A program made the position numbers and the translations under genes. A stretch of 42,482 bases of DNA from Gammaproteobacteria bacterium UBA6173 (GTDB lineage: Bacteria; Pseudomonadota; Gammaproteobacteria; Pseudomonadales; Pseudohongiellaceae), in NCBI GenBank assembly GCA_002422225.1, contig DITX01000173.1, positions 7,593-50,074 on the forward strand. The letters are read 5' to 3'. Within the stretch, counting starts at the first letter, position 1. The number at the start of each line of letters is the position of its first letter. The notes under the pieces are model-generated. The model was not told the DNA's origin. It did no database searches and saw only the letters and a program-made list of their open reading frames with translations. This document shows positions 30,990-39,785 of the stretch, piece by piece.

Positions 30990-32135
30990 TTGAATAATTC
31001 AGCAGTTCTCGCCCTGGAAGATGGAAGCATCTTCAGAGGCAAGGCCATCGGAGCGCTGGGATTATCCAGTGGAGAGGTTGTTTTTAATACAGCCATGACT
31101 GGTTACCAGGAAATATTGACTGACCCGTCTTATGCACGCCAGATTGTCACGTTGACCTATCCTCACATCGGCAATACCGGTATCACTGCAGAAGATCACG
31201 AGTCAGATCGTGTCTGGGCAGCCGGGCTGGTGATTCGCAATCTGTCCATGATCGTCAGCAACTGGCGCAGCGAAATGTCGCTGGATGAGTTTCTCAAAGC
31301 ACAAAATGTCGTCTCGATCGCAGACATTGATACGCGCCAATTGACGCGTCACCTGCGTGATAGTGGCCCGCTTAACGGCTGCATCCTGAGCGGAGAGTTG
31401 CTTGCTGAAAAAGGTGAGCAGTATGCGCTTGAACAGGCACGCGCATTCCCCGGTCTGAAAGGCATGGATCTGGCCAAGGAAGTGTCAGTCGACAAATCCT
31501 ATGAATGGAATGAAGGGGTCTGGCAGCATGGTCTTGGCCATCCGGTGATGAATCACCAGAATCCCTTTCACGTTGTTGCCTTTGATTACGGTGTCAAACG
31601 CAACATTCTGCGCATGTTGGCGCAGCGCAATTGTAAAGTGACCGTTGTGCCTGCGCAGACTTCGGCGGCCGATGTGCTCGCACTCAAGCCCGATGGTGTG
31701 TTTTTGTCCAATGGCCCGGGAGATCCGGAACCTTGTGACTACGCAATCACTGCGATAAAAGAAATTCTGAACACCGATATTCCTGTGTTTGGTATCTGTC
31801 TTGGCTGTCAGTTGCTGGCGCTTGCATGCGGTGCACAAACTATCAAAATGCGTCTTGGGCATCATGGTGCCAACCACCCGGTACAAAATCTTGATGACAA
31901 GACCGTGTTGATCACCAGCCAGAACCACGGCTTCGCAGTGGACGAAGCCACGCTGCCAGCGAATCTGCGTGCTACACACCGCTCGCTGTTTGACGGCTCG
32001 TTACAAGGCATTGAGCGCACGGATAAACCTGCATTTGCTTTTCAGGGGCATCCTGAAGCGGCGCCGGGTCCACACGATATTGCGCCCTTGTTTGATAAAT
32101 TTGTTGATCTGATGCAAAAGCGCGCTCCGCGCTGA
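30990..32135 (+). CDS. carA: Carbamoyl phosphate synthetase small (glutaminase) subunit
   Basis: A 381-residue glutamine amidotransferase subunit supplying ammonia to CarB for carbamoyl phosphate, the precursor of pyrimidines and arginine. The start is TTG at 30990 with GGGAGA five bases upstream; E. coli carA also starts with TTG, and the next ATG-led alternative at 30933 falls inside the terminator. The N-terminal domain matches (ALVLEDG-type start, GEVVFNTAMTGYQEILTDPSY); the class I amidotransferase cysteine is C270 in GICLGCQLLALA, with the His/Glu partners in FQGHPEAAPGPHD. carB follows after 39 bp. Confidence 0.97.
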   Translation: MNNSAVLALEDGSIFRGKAIGALGLSSGEVVFNTAMTGYQEILTDPSYARQIVTLTYPHIGNTGITAEDHESDRVWAAGLVIRNLSMIVSNWRSEMSLDEFLKAQNVVSIADIDTRQLTRHLRDSGPLNGCILSGELLAEKGEQYALEQARAFPGLKGMDLAKEVSVDKSYEWNEGVWQHGLGHPVMNHQNPFHVVAFDYGVKRNILRMLAQRNCKVTVVPAQTSAADVLALKPDGVFLSNGPGDPEPCDYAITAIKEILNTDIPVFGICLGCQLLALACGAQTIKMRLGHHGANHPVQNLDDKTVLITSQNHGFAVDEATLPANLRATHRSLFDGSLQGIERTDKPAFAFQGHPEAAPGPHDIAPLFDKFVDLMQKRAPR

Positions 32136-32174
32136 ACAGCGCACAGCAAACCCATACAGAGACACGGTTGAGTT

Positions 32175-35100
32175 ATGCCTAAACGTACAGACATAAAAAG
32201 TATTCTGATCATTGGTGCCGGCCCGATTGTGATAGGCCAGGCGTGTGAGTTTGATTACTCGGGCGCGCAGGCGTGTCAGGCGCTGAAGGAAGAGGGGTAT
32301 CGCGTCATACTCGTGAACTCTAACCCTGCGACCATCATGACCGATCCGGCCATGGCTGATGCAACCTACATCGAGCCGATCACATGGCAGATCGTCGAAA
32401 AGATCATTGAAAGAGAACGCCCCGATGCCATTCTGCCGACCATGGGTGGGCAAACGGCGTTGAACTGCGCGCTGGATCTCGAGCGTCATGGTGTGTTGGC
32501 TAAATACAATGTGGAAATGATTGGCGCGCGCGCTGAGTCCATCGACAAGGCTGAGAATCGCGAGTTGTTTGATAACGCAATGAAAGCCATCGGACTGTCG
32601 ACACCACGTCACGGTATTGCGCGCAACATGGAACAGGCATTTGCTGCACTCGACGAAGTAGGGTTCCCCTGCATCATTCGCCCCTCGTTTACCATGGGTG
32701 GCACCGGCGGTGGTGTGGCGTACAACAAAGAAGAGTTTGTTGAGATCTGCACGCGCGGTATGGAGCTATCGCCCACCAAAGAATTGCTGATTGATGAGTC
32801 ATTGATTGGCTGGAAAGAGTACGAAACTGAAGTCGTTCGTGACAAAAACGATAACTGCATCATTGTCTGCACTATTGAAAACTTTGACGCCATGGGTGTA
32901 CATACCGGTGACTCAATCACTGTTGCGCCATCACAGACATTGACCGACAAGGAATATCAGATTCTGCGTAACGCCTCGATTGCGGTGTTACGGGAGATTG
33001 GTGTGGAAACTGGCGGATCCAACGTACAGTTTGGTATGTGCCCCAAAACCGGTCGTCTGGTCGTGATTGAGATGAACCCGCGGGTATCGCGTTCGTCAGC
33101 GCTGGCGTCCAAAGCAACAGGTTTCCCGATTGCGCGTGTTGCTGCCAAGCTGGCGTGTGGCTTTACGCTGGATGAGCTCAGCAACGAGATCACTGGCGGG
33201 GCTACACCAGCATCGTTTGAGCCGACCATTGACTATGTAGTGACCAAGATTCCGCGTTTCACGTTTGAAAAATTCCCGGAAGCCAGTGACCGCATCACCA
33301 CACAAATGAAATCTGTTGGTGAGGTGATGGCGATTGGTCGTACTTTCCAGGAATCACTGCAGAAAGCCCTGCGTGGACTGGAGGTTGGCATCAGTGGCCT
33401 GGATCCGGTGCTGGACACCGCACTCAGCGACTGCATGGACAAGCTGCGTGGTGAATTGAAAGACGCAGGCAGTGAGCGCATTCGCTACATTGGTGACGCA
33501 TTCCGTCAGGGCTGGTCAGTAGCCACCGTTGCTGAGCTCACCGGTGTGGATCCATGGTTCCTGGTTCAAATAGAGGACATCATTCAAGACGAACTGCGTA
33601 TTGCGCAGCTGTCATTGCAGAGCTTAGACAAGCAAGCTTTATTTGCGCTCAAGCGTAAGGGATTTTCGGACGCGCGCTTGGCAACGCTGTTGAATGAGCC
33701 TGAAAAAGCCGTGCGAGAATACCGTCATGCGCTGGGTGTTCGGCCGGTGTATAAGCGTGTTGATACCTGCGCCGCTGAGTTTGTATCGACCACGGCGTAT
33801 ATGTATTCCTGTTATGAAGAGCAGTGTGAGTCCAAGCCTAGTGATCGTAAAAAGATTATGGTGCTGGGCGGTGGTCCAAACCGTATTGGACAGGGTATCG
33901 AGTTTGACTATTGCTGTGTGCACGCCGCGCTGGCCATGCGTGAAGATGGTTATGAAACCATCATGGTCAACTGTAACCCCGAAACGGTGTCCACAGACTA
34001 CAACATCTCGGATCGATTGTATTTTGAGCCAGTCACACTTGAAGATGTGCTTGAGATTGTGGCGGTCGAAAAACCTGCTGGTGTGATTGTGCAGTTTGGT
34101 GGTCAGACGCCGCTGAATCTGGCAACCCGGCTCGAGCAAGCAGGTGTGCCGGTAATCGGAACCTCGCCTGATGCCATTGATCTGGCAGAAGATCGTGAGC
34201 GCTTCCAGAAGCTGATTCAAAAGCTGGGTCTGAAGCAGCCGCCAAACTGCATCGTGCGCAGTGTCGAGCAGTGCATCACCGAAGCCGAAAAGATTTCTTA
34301 CCCACTGGTTGTGCGTCCGTCCTACGTGCTGGGCGGCCGGGCCATGGAGATTGTGTATAACGAGGAAGAATTGAATCGTTATATGCGCACCGCAGTCAAA
34401 GTTGGCAACGACAGCCCTGTGTTGCTGGACTACTTTCTGAATGCCGCCATTGAGATCGATATAGACCTGGTCAGCGATGGTAAACAGGTTGTGGTCGGCG
34501 CAATCATGCAGCACATTGAGCAGGCTGGTGTTCACTCCGGAGACTCGGCATGTTCCCTGCCCCCTTACAATCTGCCGATGTCTGTGCAGGATGAAATTCG
34601 TGACCAGGTATCGCGCATGGCAATGGAGCTGGGTGTAGTAGGTTTGATGAATACCCAGATGGCCTATCAGGATGGTCAGCTTTATGTCATCGAAGTGAAT
34701 CCACGCGCTTCACGCACCGTGCCGTTTGTATCCAAGTGCATTGGTGTGTCGCTGGCCAAGGTTGCGGCGCGCTGCATGGTGGGAACAAGCTTGCAGCAAC
34801 AGGGTTTCACCAAGGAGATTATCCCTGAGACCTTTGCTGTGAAAGAGGCGGTGTTCCCGTTCAACAAATTCCCTGGCGTTGATCCGATTCTTGGCCCGGA
34901 AATGAAATCTACCGGTGAAGTGATGGGCGTAGGTGAGACATTTGCCGAGGCTTTTGCCAAAGCGCAGATGGGTGCCGGTGAAGAAATCAGCAAAAAGGGC
35001 ACTGTTTTTATCAGTGTGCGTGATGCCGATAAGCCAAAAGTAGCTGATATCGCTCACAGTTTTCATGAACTTGGTTTCAGTATGGTTGCGACCACCGGTA

Positions 35101-35402
35101 CCGCTGCCATTATTGAAGCGGCAGGTTTGCCGGTCAATCGTGTGAACAAGGTGCTCGAAGGGCGTCCTCACGTGGTGGATATGATCAAAAATGAAGAGAT
35201 TCAGTTGATCGTCAATACAACGGAAGGTAAGCAAGCGATTGCTGACTCTTCTGCCATTCGTCGCACAGCGCTGCGACATGATGTGTTCTGCACAACAACA
35301 TTGGCAGGTGCCAGTGCGGTCTGTGAGGCACTCAAGTGCGGCGACAATCTGAATGTGTACACCATTCAGGAGCTGCATGCGCGTTTGCCCAAAAGCCATT
35401 AA
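32175..35402 (+). CDS. carB: Carbamoyl phosphate synthetase large subunit
   Basis: A 1075-residue enzyme (E. coli 1073). Two homologous ATP-grasp halves are visible: the first starts MPKRTDIKSILIIGAGPIVIGQACEFDYSG, the second near residue 555 (KKIMVLGGGPNRIGQGIEFDY). Each half has its FPCIIRPSFTMGG/YPLVVRPSYVLGG nucleotide loop and MNPRVSRSSAL/VNPRASRTVPF metal site. The last ~140 residues form the methylglyoxal-synthase-like allosteric domain (VATTGTAAII, LIVNTTEGKQA) that senses UMP, IMP and ornithine. The gene ends in the greA leader region. Confidence 0.99.
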   Translation: MPKRTDIKSILIIGAGPIVIGQACEFDYSGAQACQALKEEGYRVILVNSNPATIMTDPAMADATYIEPITWQIVEKIIERERPDAILPTMGGQTALNCALDLERHGVLAKYNVEMIGARAESIDKAENRELFDNAMKAIGLSTPRHGIARNMEQAFAALDEVGFPCIIRPSFTMGGTGGGVAYNKEEFVEICTRGMELSPTKELLIDESLIGWKEYETEVVRDKNDNCIIVCTIENFDAMGVHTGDSITVAPSQTLTDKEYQILRNASIAVLREIGVETGGSNVQFGMCPKTGRLVVIEMNPRVSRSSALASKATGFPIARVAAKLACGFTLDELSNEITGGATPASFEPTIDYVVTKIPRFTFEKFPEASDRITTQMKSVGEVMAIGRTFQESLQKALRGLEVGISGLDPVLDTALSDCMDKLRGELKDAGSERIRYIGDAFRQGWSVATVAELTGVDPWFLVQIEDIIQDELRIAQLSLQSLDKQALFALKRKGFSDARLATLLNEPEKAVREYRHALGVRPVYKRVDTCAAEFVSTTAYMYSCYEEQCESKPSDRKKIMVLGGGPNRIGQGIEFDYCCVHAALAMREDGYETIMVNCNPETVSTDYNISDRLYFEPVTLEDVLEIVAVEKPAGVIVQFGGQTPLNLATRLEQAGVPVIGTSPDAIDLAEDRERFQKLIQKLGLKQPPNCIVRSVEQCITEAEKISYPLVVRPSYVLGGRAMEIVYNEEELNRYMRTAVKVGNDSPVLLDYFLNAAIEIDIDLVSDGKQVVVGAIMQHIEQAGVHSGDSACSLPPYNLPMSVQDEIRDQVSRMAMELGVVGLMNTQMAYQDGQLYVIEVNPRASRTVPFVSKCIGVSLAKVAARCMVGTSLQQQGFTKEIIPETFAVKEAVFPFNKFPGVDPILGPEMKSTGEVMGVGETFAEAFAKAQMGAGEEISKKGTVFISVRDADKPKVADIAHSFHELGFSMVATTGTAAIIEAAGLPVNRVNKVLEGRPHVVDMIKNEEIQLIVNTTEGKQAIADSSAIRRTALRHDVFCTTTLAGASAVCEALKCGDNLNVYTIQELHARLPKSH

Positions 35403-35457
35403 GCTGACGGGCGGCGGGCAAATCCCGGGCTATAGACAAGTCCGGTTTAGTTACGCA

Positions 35458-35466
35458 TGATATAAG
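35458..35466 (+). promoter_or_regulatory. Extended -10 promoter of greA
   Basis: TGATATAAG is an extended -10 (TG-n-TATAAG), which can work with a poor -35. It would start a transcript near 35473, shortly before a strong terminator. Confidence 0.5.
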
Positions 35467-35472
35467 CCGTAG

Positions 35473-35523
35473 TGACACAGTGCTGGCGGGCTCTCCACGT
35501 GCGAGCCTGGCAGTATTTTTTTT
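35473..35523 (+). ncRNA. Short terminated greA leader RNA, GraL-like
   Basis: From the predicted start near 35473 to the T-tract of the terminator gives a leader RNA of about 50 nt. E. coli greA makes an array of similar short leader RNAs (GraL) by termination before the coding region. The parallel is positional; no sequence match is claimed. The 5' end is estimated from the -10 only. Confidence 0.45.
35481..35523 (+). terminator. Intrinsic terminator between carB and greA
   Basis: TGCTGGCGGGCTC (35481-35493) pairs with GAGCCTGGCAGTA (35503-35515) with two G-U pairs and one mismatch, 9-nt loop, followed by eight T. It ends carAB transcripts and lies 41 bp before the greA start, downstream of a likely greA promoter. 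Confidence 0.88.
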
Positions 35524-35564
35524 ATTTCAGAAAAAGGAAGATCCAGGGGATCTGTGAGAGAGAC

Positions 35565-36041
35565 ATGAGAAAAGTGCCGATGACCATGGGTGGTGCAGAA
35601 AGATTACGTGCCGAACTCAATGAGTTGAAGACGGTCAAGCGACCGGCAATTATCCAGGCGATAGCGGAGGCGCGTGAACACGGCGATTTACGCGAAAACG
35701 CGGAGTACCATGCTGCCCGCGAGCAGCAAAGCTTCTGCGAAGGCCGCATCAAGGAAATTGAAGGCAAATTGGCTGACTCAGAAGTGATCGACATCTCCTC
35801 AATTCCCGTGACTGGCAAAGTAATTTTTGGCGCGACGGTCACGATAGAAAATCTGGATACCGAAGAAACTGTCCGATATCAGATCGTTGGCGAAGACGAA
35901 GCCGACGTAAAAGCCGGCAAAATCTCTGTCGGATCACCGATTGCCCGCGCCATCATGGGCAAAGAAGTCGGTGATGAGGTGGTGGTTAAAGCACCATCAG
36001 GCGACATCGACTATGAAATCATCAAAGTCGAGCACCTCTAA
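35565..36041 (+). CDS. greA: Transcription elongation factor GreA
   Basis: A 158-residue factor (same length as E. coli) that rescues backtracked RNA polymerase by stimulating RNA cleavage. The N-terminal coiled coil carries the tip acidic residues in REHGDLRENAEYHAAREQQ; the C-terminal FKBP-like domain runs from VIFGATVTIENLD to EIIKVEHL. ATG 35565 (MRKVPMTMGG) aligns with the E. coli start MQAIPMT; a longer frame upstream is leader. Convergent with yhbY 28 bp downstream. Confidence 0.97.
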   Translation: MRKVPMTMGGAERLRAELNELKTVKRPAIIQAIAEAREHGDLRENAEYHAAREQQSFCEGRIKEIEGKLADSEVIDISSIPVTGKVIFGATVTIENLDTEETVRYQIVGEDEADVKAGKISVGSPIARAIMGKEVGDEVVVKAPSGDIDYEIIKVEHL

Positions 36042-36069
36042 GTAAGTGGTTGATATGCCTAGTTTGTGT

Positions 36070-36393
36070 TTACAGGCCAGGCATATTCTTGTTGCGCAGG
36101 ATGTTGGAAAGTTTTGGATCTGGCTGGCGCGCTGCACGAAACAACACCACTATATTGCCAATACTTTGTACCAGCGTTGAGCGCGTCTGTTCGCAGATTT
36201 CTGCGGCCACTTCTTTACGCAAATCCCGATCGCCCACCACGATTTTTACTTTGATCAATTCATGTCGCGCCAGGGCTTGGTCAATTTCTTTGTGTACCGT
36301 TTCAGACAGGCCTTTCTGTGCAACCGTCACGATGGGTTTAAGTTTGTGCGCAATTGCGCGCAGTTGACGGGTGTCCAGTGTTGGGTTGCTCAT
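36070..36393 (-). CDS. yhbY: CRM-domain RNA-binding protein YhbY
   Basis: A 107-residue single CRM-domain protein that associates with pre-50S ribosomal particles. The family pattern LRAIAHKLKPIVTVAQKGLSETV, the central KVKIVVGDRDLRKEVAAEIC and GNIVVLFR (GxxG-type surface and final strand) are clear. Start MSNPTLDTRQ is chosen over an upstream frame because it matches the family. It is convergent with greA and divergent from ftsH. rlmE, the usual divergent partner before ftsH, is not present. A palindromic ATATGCCT/AGGCATAT at 36053-36086 straddles the yhbY stop and may act as a weak terminator for both genes. Confidence 0.92.
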   Translation of the reverse strand: MSNPTLDTRQLRAIAHKLKPIVTVAQKGLSETVHKEIDQALARHELIKVKIVVGDRDLRKEVAAEICEQTRSTLVQSIGNIVVLFRAARQPDPKLSNILRNKNMPGL

Positions 36394-36869
36394 AATATTT
36401 CCGGCGTAGGCCCCGTGTGCGGGGTGAAACAATGGCGATTGAATACCCGGCGAAACATCCACCAGAGCGTCTTGATCAAGGGCGGGCATTGTACCCTAGC
36501 ACGGCAGGTTCAACAAAGACTGTTACAGACGGTGTGCACAGGACAATGCTTTGTCTTGGACAATCACAAGTTCTATCTTGTAATATCAGACAACAGCCCC
36601 CATCTGCTGGAAGGCGTCTGAAATAATAATCCGCCCAGGCTTCAACTTCTTGGTTCCTGATTCAGAATGTCCCAAGGTGTCATTAGAAGGTGTTTTTAGC
36701 CTCAATTAACTTTCCGGGGTAGTGAGGGAATGGCAAAGCGCTTTATAACGGTCTTAATACAGGCATGATAATGACCTTGATTGTTACTGTTACAACACGC
36801 TTACGAATTTAATCTGACTCCTGACGGGTTACTCCCAACGGATTCTACTCAGCAAAGGGGGATATTCCC
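36394..36869. other. 476-bp intergenic region between yhbY and ftsH
   Basis: No gene was found here on either strand. It is the place where rlmE (ftsJ) normally sits before ftsH, but none of the frames shows its SAM-binding or K-D-K-E motifs. It holds a yhbY promoter near the left end (36488-36516) and an A/T-rich stretch toward ftsH. Only weak -10-like hexamers (for example GATAAT near 36770) were seen for ftsH, and no clear sigma-32 promoter. Confidence 0.6.
36488..36516 (-). promoter_or_regulatory. Promoter for yhbY
   Basis: On the minus strand TTGTTG (36516-36511) and TACAAT (36493-36488) are 17 bp apart, about 95 bp upstream of the yhbY start. Confidence 0.55.
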
Positions 36870-38801
36870 TTGAACGATATGGCGAAGAATTTATTGCTCT
36901 GGATGGTGATAGCGGCTGTTTTGCTGACTGTTTTCAACAACATAAACCAAGAGCCAGTGACCTCGCAGGTCAATTACTCGGATTTTATCCGTGAAGTCAG
37001 GTCGGGGCAGGTGCGCTCGGTCAATATTGCGGGTGTAACGGTTAATGGTGTGCGATCCGACAATACCCGGTTCAACACCACCATCCCCATGATTGGCGAT
37101 GACCAGTTGATGGATGATCTGTTTAACAACAACGTTGAAATTCGCGCGTCTGAACCCGAGCGGCAGAGTCTGTGGACTCAGTTGCTGGTCGCCAGCTTCC
37201 CGATTCTGATTATCATCGCGTTATTTTTCTTTTTTATGCGGCAGATGCAAGGCGGCGGCGCTGGCGGAAAAGGCGGGCCCATGTCGTTTGGCAAAAGCAA
37301 AGCCAAATTGCTGGGTGAAGACCAGATCAAGATTACTTTTGCTGATGTTGCGGGTGTAGACGAAGCCAAAGAAGATGTTAAAGAATTGGTTGATTTCCTA
37401 CGTGAGCCAGATAAGTTTCAGCGCTTGGGCGGACGTATCCCGCGCGGCATCCTGATGGTGGGGCAGCCAGGTACAGGTAAAACCCTGCTTGCCAAAGCGA
37501 TTGCCGGTGAAGCCAAAGTACCGTTTTTCTCGATTTCAGGTTCTGATTTCGTAGAGATGTTTGTAGGTGTGGGTGCATCCCGTGTGCGTGACATGTTTGA
37601 CCAGGCCAAGAAACAGGCGCCTTGTATAATTTTTATCGACGAGATTGATGCGGTAGGTCGTCATCGTGGAGCCGGTCTGGGTGGCGGTCATGATGAGCGC
37701 GAACAGACGCTGAACCAGTTGCTGGTTGAGATGGATGGTTTTGAAGTCAACGACGGCATTATCGTTATTGCAGCGACCAACCGCCCTGACGTGCTGGACC
37801 CAGCGCTGCTGCGTCCGGGCCGATTTGACCGTCAGGTCGTAGTAGGGTTGCCTGATATCCGTGGTCGTGAACAGATACTGAAAGTCCACATGCGCAAGGT
37901 GCCGATTGCTGACAACGTGGATGCGGCTGTGATTGCGCGCGGCACGCCTGGTTTCTCCGGCGCGGATCTGGCCAACCTGGTAAACGAGGCGGCGCTGTTT
38001 GCCGCACGTGGTGGTCGTCGTCTGGTGACCATGGAAGAGTTTGAGAAAGCCAAAGACAAAATCATGATGGGCACCGAACGTAAGTCCATGGTGATGTCTG
38101 AAAAAGAGAAAACCAATACGGCCTATCATGAAGCGGGCCATGCCATTGTTGGCCGATTGGTGCCAGAGCATGATCCGGTCTACAAAGTCAGCATCATCCC
38201 GCGCGGTCGCGCATTGGGGGTGACCATGTTCCTGCCGGAAGAGGATCGTTACAGCATCAGTAAACTGGCCATCATGAGTCAGATCAGCAGCTTGTACGGT
38301 GGCCGAATTGCAGAGGAAATGACACTGGGTGTTGACGGTGTCACGACCGGCGCGTCCAACGACATACAGCGTGCGACTGATATGGCGCGCAATATGGTCA
38401 CCAAATGGGGTTTGTCGGAAAAACTAGGGCCGTTGATGTACGCAGAAGATGACGGCGAGGTTTTCCTAGGCCGGTCAGCCGGTGGCGCACAAAAACATCA
38501 TTCAGGAGAAACCGCCAAGCTGATTGACGACGAAGTCAGGAGCATCATCGATTTCTGTTACAGCAGGGCGCGACGGATGCTGGAAGAGAATCGTGACAAG
38601 CTTGAGCTCATGAAGGATGCATTGATGGAATATGAAACCATTGATGCCGAACAGATAAACGACATCATGTCCGGTCGCAAGCCACGACCACCCGCAGATT
38701 GGTCCGACAGTAACAGCGGATCTGGCGCAACGCGCACAGAAGCGCCGGCGAGCGATGTCATGTCAGACAAGCCCATTGGTGGCCCCGCCAGCGAGCATTG
38801 A
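36870..38801 (+). CDS. ftsH: ATP-dependent zinc metalloprotease FtsH
   Basis: A 643-residue membrane AAA+ protease. The start is TTG at 36870 with AGGGGG eight bases upstream, giving NDMAKNLLLWMVIA like the E. coli SDMAKNLILW start. Two transmembrane helices (about 6-22 and 103-124, ILIIIALFFFFM) enclose a periplasmic domain. Walker A is GQPGTGKT (198-205), Walker B FIDEIDAVG, the second region of homology ATNRPDVLDPALLRPGRFDRQ, and the zinc site HEAGH at 420-424. The C-terminal tail after about residue 600 is polar and variable. It degrades LpxC, SecY and sigma-32 in relatives. folP follows after 32 bp, as in many gammaproteobacteria. Confidence 0.98.
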   Translation: MNDMAKNLLLWMVIAAVLLTVFNNINQEPVTSQVNYSDFIREVRSGQVRSVNIAGVTVNGVRSDNTRFNTTIPMIGDDQLMDDLFNNNVEIRASEPERQSLWTQLLVASFPILIIIALFFFFMRQMQGGGAGGKGGPMSFGKSKAKLLGEDQIKITFADVAGVDEAKEDVKELVDFLREPDKFQRLGGRIPRGILMVGQPGTGKTLLAKAIAGEAKVPFFSISGSDFVEMFVGVGASRVRDMFDQAKKQAPCIIFIDEIDAVGRHRGAGLGGGHDEREQTLNQLLVEMDGFEVNDGIIVIAATNRPDVLDPALLRPGRFDRQVVVGLPDIRGREQILKVHMRKVPIADNVDAAVIARGTPGFSGADLANLVNEAALFAARGGRRLVTMEEFEKAKDKIMMGTERKSMVMSEKEKTNTAYHEAGHAIVGRLVPEHDPVYKVSIIPRGRALGVTMFLPEEDRYSISKLAIMSQISSLYGGRIAEEMTLGVDGVTTGASNDIQRATDMARNMVTKWGLSEKLGPLMYAEDDGEVFLGRSAGGAQKHHSGETAKLIDDEVRSIIDFCYSRARRMLEENRDKLELMKDALMEYETIDAEQINDIMSGRKPRPPADWSDSNSGSGATRTEAPASDVMSDKPIGGPASEH

Positions 38802-38833
38802 TATTTTGCTGGTATTAAAGCGGGAGCTGCTGA

Positions 38834-39739
38834 GTGTCCAAAGCTGATTTGGAATCAGTTCGTGTACCAGCGTCCAGACTGAGAATGTCCGGGCGCTGGC
38901 TGGAACTGTCAGTTCCGCGTGTGATGGGTATATTAAACGTCACGCCTGACTCTTTTTCTGATGGGGGCCTGCTGTCAGCTGGCGGCGCCTCCCAATTCAA
39001 AGTATCCCTTGATAAAGCGCTTTTTGCCGTGCAATCGATGGTGTCTGCAGGCGCTGACATTATTGATGTGGGGGGAGAGTCTACACGTCCGGGCGCGCCA
39101 GAAGTCAGTGAAAACCAAGAGCTTGAGCGAGTAATTCCCGTTGTCACAGCAATACGGGCTAACTTTGATGTGCTGATCTCTGTTGATACCAGTACTCCAT
39201 CGGTCATTACGGCGTCGGCAATCGCCGGTGCAGACATGATCAATGACGTGCGCGCTTTGCAGCGTCCCGGCGCACTTGAGGCCGCAGCCGCAACGGATCT
39301 CGCGGTTTGCCTGATGCACATGCAAGGTGAGCCACAGTTTATGCAACAGGCTCCCTCCTACAGTGATGTGCTCATCGATGTTAGCTCGTTTTTATCCGTC
39401 AGAAAAAGCATCTGTGAGCTTGCAGGTATTCACCCTGATCGCATTTGTCTTGATCCGGGGTTTGGTTTTGGAAAAACCCTGGCGCACAACTACCAACTTT
39501 TGTCGCGACTTCATGATATGCACGCGCTGGGATCACCCCTTTTAATCGGGTTGTCCAGAAAATCCATGATTGGCGCGGTGTTGGGTGCTCCCGCTGCCGA
39601 TCGTTTGGCAGGAAGTCTGGCTGGCGCCGTATTGGCAGCCGCTGCAGGTGCGCAGATCATCCGCGTACATGATGTTGAACCGACGGTGCATGCGCTCCAG
39701 GTATTGTCAGCGCTGCGAAATGCTGGCCAGGACCGCTGA
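38834..39739 (+). CDS. folP: Dihydropteroate synthase
   Basis: A 301-residue TIM-barrel enzyme that joins p-aminobenzoate to dihydropterin pyrophosphate; it is the target of sulfonamides. GTG 38834 with GGGAG seven bases upstream is the likely start. Signatures: VMGILNVTPDSFSDGG (31-45), the DVGGESTRPGA loop, ISVDTS, INDVRAL, CLMHMQG, LDPGFGFGKT and LIGLSRKSMIG. About 20 residues longer than E. coli FolP at the N-terminus. glmM follows after 46 bp. Confidence 0.97.
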   Translation: MSKADLESVRVPASRLRMSGRWLELSVPRVMGILNVTPDSFSDGGLLSAGGASQFKVSLDKALFAVQSMVSAGADIIDVGGESTRPGAPEVSENQELERVIPVVTAIRANFDVLISVDTSTPSVITASAIAGADMINDVRALQRPGALEAAAATDLAVCLMHMQGEPQFMQQAPSYSDVLIDVSSFLSVRKSICELAGIHPDRICLDPGFGFGKTLAHNYQLLSRLHDMHALGSPLLIGLSRKSMIGAVLGAPAADRLAGSLAGAVLAAAAGAQIIRVHDVEPTVHALQVLSALRNAGQDR

Positions 39740-39748
39740 TGAAGTGTT

Positions 39749-39754
39749 TATAAT
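39749..39754 (+). promoter_or_regulatory. -10 element (TATAAT) upstream of glmM
   Basis: A consensus TATAAT lies 32 bp before the glmM ATG; no good -35 is present. It could provide internal transcription of glmM in addition to read-through from ftsH-folP. Confidence 0.4.
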
Positions 39755-39785
39755 CTGCTTGATAACGGAATACAGAGGTTAAATA

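Noticed and set aside
33639..34535. Long open frame (298 codons) on the minus strand inside carB
   Set aside because: It lies wholly opposite a perfectly conserved carB region, has no recognisable domain and no ribosome binding site. It is a product of carB codon usage.
36417..36626. Small open frame in the yhbY-ftsH gap considered as an rlmE remnant or new gene
   Set aside because: The translation has no SAM-binding or RlmE motif, is low in hydrophobic residues and lacks a start signal.
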